Below, in pieces: positions 61,960 to 64,000 of a stretch of 64,000 bases of DNA. This DNA is from Begonia masoniana (lineage: Eukaryota > Streptophyta > Magnoliopsida > Cucurbitales > Begoniaceae), in contig CM039506.1 of NCBI GenBank assembly GCA_022432975.1, positions 11,722,831 to 11,786,830 on the forward strand, written 5' to 3'. Within the stretch, counting starts at the first letter, position 1. Each line of letters starts with the position of its first letter. Below the pieces are notes generated by a model. It was not told the DNA's origin and did no database searches. It was given only the letters and a program-made list of their open reading frames with translations. Both the position numbers and the translations under genes were made by a program.

Positions 61960-62990
61960 TGAATCTCGGTGTTTGACGGCAGTTTGTGAAGACATATGTG
62001 ATTGGCGACTGCATAGTTCAAAGATGCAAAATGAGTTTTTGTTGTAACTAAAGAGTTTCAACGATTCTCGCAACTGTGCAAGGAAATCTGAGAATCAACA
62101 CACTACTTCAAAATAGGTGGTAAATCATTATTTGGATATGTTTAAAAGTCAACCTTCGTGAAAAATTTCTTCCCTTATAGAGATAGTGAGGAAGGATTTG
62201 AATGTCAACATTACACCAAGTCTTGCTAGAAGAGCAAAAAGAAAATCACGAAAACTTAATGAAGGAAAGGGCAACAAACAATACAAGCTATTGTGGTCGT
62301 ATGCATAAGAAATACGTAGATCAAATTTGGGTAGAACATTGGGCCTACAGATTTACTTGGTGGGATCTGCCGATAATGAGTCATGTGTATTCGAAAGAAT
62401 GTATATGTGTATTGCTGCTTGCAAGGTAGACTTGCTGCAGTGTGATAAACCTATTATCTAATTGAATGGTTATCATCTAAAGAGCTCGTATCCCGGCCAG
62501 TTACTGACAGCTGTCAATATTGATGACAACGATAAAATATATCCCGTTGTTGTTGCCAATGTGGAATCATACTGTATGGACTCATGGATGTCGTTTTTGA
62601 AATTATTAAAGGAAGACCTACAGTATGAATCGGGATACAGATGGACATTTATTTCAGATCGACAAAATGTATAATTCATTTCCAATTGTTCTTTCAAATA
62701 TTGGGGCATTGTTGTATTTATATTGTTTTATGTTGACTCTATTGTTCTTTCAAATATCAGAGTTTGTTGCCTGCTATGCTGCAGGAATTACTGTCAACTG
62801 ACCACCGCTACTGCATCCGACATATGTACGCAAATTTTAAAAATTAATTTCGGAGCAGAGTATATAGAGATGCAATGTGAAATGCAGCTAGGGCAACCAC
62901 AACTTTTCATTTCGAGAGAGAAATAAGAAACCTACATCAGATTAACCAAGATGTACACGTATATCTTCGAGGCACAAACCCTAGATATTA
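61960..62990 (+). pseudogene. Mutator-like transposase relic, main piece
   Basis: Continues the frame of 52004-52069. Recognisable parts are a zinc-finger-like DNA-binding region (CDWRLHSSKM), NVNITPSLARRAKRK, and the MULE catalytic block LNGYHLKSSYPGQLLTAVNI with DSWMSFLKLLKEDL and FISDRQN. After an apparent GT-AG intron (62669-62760) it goes on with TDHRYCIRHMYANF. Stops near 62043, 62116, 62311, 62459, 62848 and 62884 kill it. The catalytic Asp of the usual LDG triad appears changed to Asn (LNGYH). It ends near 62990 without its C-terminal zinc knuckle. It would have cut and pasted MULE DNA; no terminal inverted repeats of its own were identified. Confidence 0.85.
62669..62760 (+). other. 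GT-AG intron of the Mutator-like relic
   Basis: 92 nt from GTATAATTC to AATATCAG. Joining the flanks keeps frame and restores the expected order, catalytic region then LLPAMLQELL. Confidence 0.65.
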
Positions 62991-63049
62991 GGTTAGTCAT
63001 GTTTTTTCTTCTATTTTCAAGTGTGAATTGTGATTAAATAATTTGTGTG

Positions 63050-64000
63050 GGACTCAGCTAGCTCTTTCTATGTGACGGTGAGCTTCTCGACTCTGCCTAT
63101 GAGAAACTCTAGTCTCTGCTCCATCATGTCCTACCTACTAGTCGTCTGAAGAGACAATGGTTGCGTGGTGGCCTCTTCCATAGGAACATCTGCAAAGGTG
63201 GAGGCCCTTTGAGCTCCCTTGAACACCCAAGTCTCGTCAACTTCAACTAGGCTCATACAAATCAAATGAAGCCTATCAAATATATCGCCAGATCTTTGTT
63301 CTCATCTACTCTCCCATCAGTAGCTGAACCTGAGCTCGCTCGACGAACTTCTGAATCAACATGTCGTACGACAGATTATGGTTGCATGTTTGACCAATCT
63401 CATGCATATGGCCTAAAATCACGAAGCCATGGTCGAACATCTTCTCATTGTACAGCTTCTCCATCACATCTCACAAGATCTCTATGTCCATCCTGAGGTA
63501 GAATAGTGTGGGTTATCAGATTGTGAATAATCTGAGCTCTGACGTTCAAATCCCTAGATTTTGGCTACATGAACCCTCCGATGTTGGCATTTCGATGAAT
63601 TTCCCTAAGAAAGTAAAGTCCCTCGACCGATCTGAAAAATCTGACCTAAAATCATGAAGCCATGGTCGAACATTTTCTCGTTGTACAACTTCTCCATCAC
63701 ATAGAGATTCATGCAACTCACAAGATCTCTATGTCCATCCCGAGGTAGAATGGCGCGGGTTATCAGATTGTGAATAATTTGAGCTCTGACGTTCAAATCT
63801 CTAGATTTTGGCTTCATGAACCCTTCGATGTTTGCATTTCGATGAATTTCCCTAAGAAAGTAAAGTCCCTCAACCGATCTGAAAAAATCACAATCTCATA
63901 AAGCATGGTAGTATCTCTCCACCTTATTCCCTTCTCTAGCAAACCCTAGCAATTCATTAACCATATTTAGAGATAGAACAATCTCCGTACTGAGGATGTA
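63050..64000 (-). pseudogene. Decayed minus-strand coding fragment, family uncertain
   Basis: The best open part is 63605-63817 (RAQIIHNLITRAILPRDGHR ...). It continues upstream in coding sense towards 63.9 kb and downstream towards 63.3 kb with stops. The style resembles plant 'putative transposon protein' fragments that are common next to repeats, but I cannot assign a family with confidence. A tandem duplication of about 235-245 bp lies inside it. It may start beyond the window. Confidence 0.35.
63412..63889. repeat. Tandem duplication, about 233 and 245 bp
   Basis: CCTAAAATCA(C/T)GAAGCCATGG starts at 63412 and 63645. The first copy lacks about 15 bases (AGAGATTCATGCAA region) and has more substitutions. 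Confidence 0.85.

Overview
This window is a flowering-plant repeat block with no intact cellular gene. Plant origin rests on Ty3/gypsy chromovirus LTR retrotransposons with a chromodomain, an endogenous pararetrovirus (caulimovirid) relic, a Mutator-like transposase relic with a GT-AG intron, and Mutator-type MITEs. I cannot name the species. Almost all of the 64 kb is explained by insertions nested inside insertions, each bounded by TG...CA ends and a 5-bp target-site duplication (TSD) that can be read directly.

Left half (1-38745). An old pararetrovirus relic on the minus strand has its movement-protein end near 38.7 kb and its capsid end at 881, where it runs into an 880-nt T tract. It is cut into four pieces by three insertions. 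The first is a 9.7-kb solo LTR (1118-10842, TSD AATTG) swollen by 119-bp and 18-40-bp tandem arrays. The second is a 333-bp hairpin MITE (10889-11221, 9-bp TSD). The third is the composite 12370-37378 (TSD AATAG), a Ty3/gypsy element 'A' that lacks protease and reverse transcriptase. Element A in turn holds a reversed solo LTR with about 25 copies of a 77-bp repeat (17884-21590, TSD AAATT), a nearly complete chromovirus 'E' (23387-32300, TSD CATAA), and a solo LTR 'D' (32484-37056, TSD TTCGT). D contains solo LTR 'F' (34486-36501, TSD TCCGG).

Right half (38746-64000). A possible Ty1/copia LTR fragment is followed by a plus-strand Mutator-like transposase pseudogene. The pseudogene is interrupted by two non-autonomous, LARD-like LTR elements in opposite orientation: 39970-51998 (minus, TSD GTTCT) and 52075-61954 (plus, TSD AAAAG). 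Their interiors are non-coding apart from a gag remnant, yet they match each other along their length. The first contains an internally inverted solo LTR plus MITE (41107-43779); the second contains solo LTR 'H' (56101-58241, TSD CTTGA). The last kilobase is a decayed minus-strand coding fragment with a tandem duplication.

The most interesting signal is shared by the LTRs rather than belonging to one gene. In all the LTR families examined there is the same apparent RNA layout: an intron, a mini-exon of 40-54 nt, then a 5' splice site followed within about 40 nt by a short hairpin and CCTACA. The hairpin stem changes between families while mostly keeping its pairing. A long second intron follows that ends in (G/A)TGTAG|GT. 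Elements with an interior also show a 60-90-nt intron-like stretch between the primer binding site and gag. Several families carry arrays of ACGT-core motifs (TGACGTCA or CACGTG), in one case expanded to satellite scale. I know of no description of this combined design; splicing and structure are inferred from sequence only.
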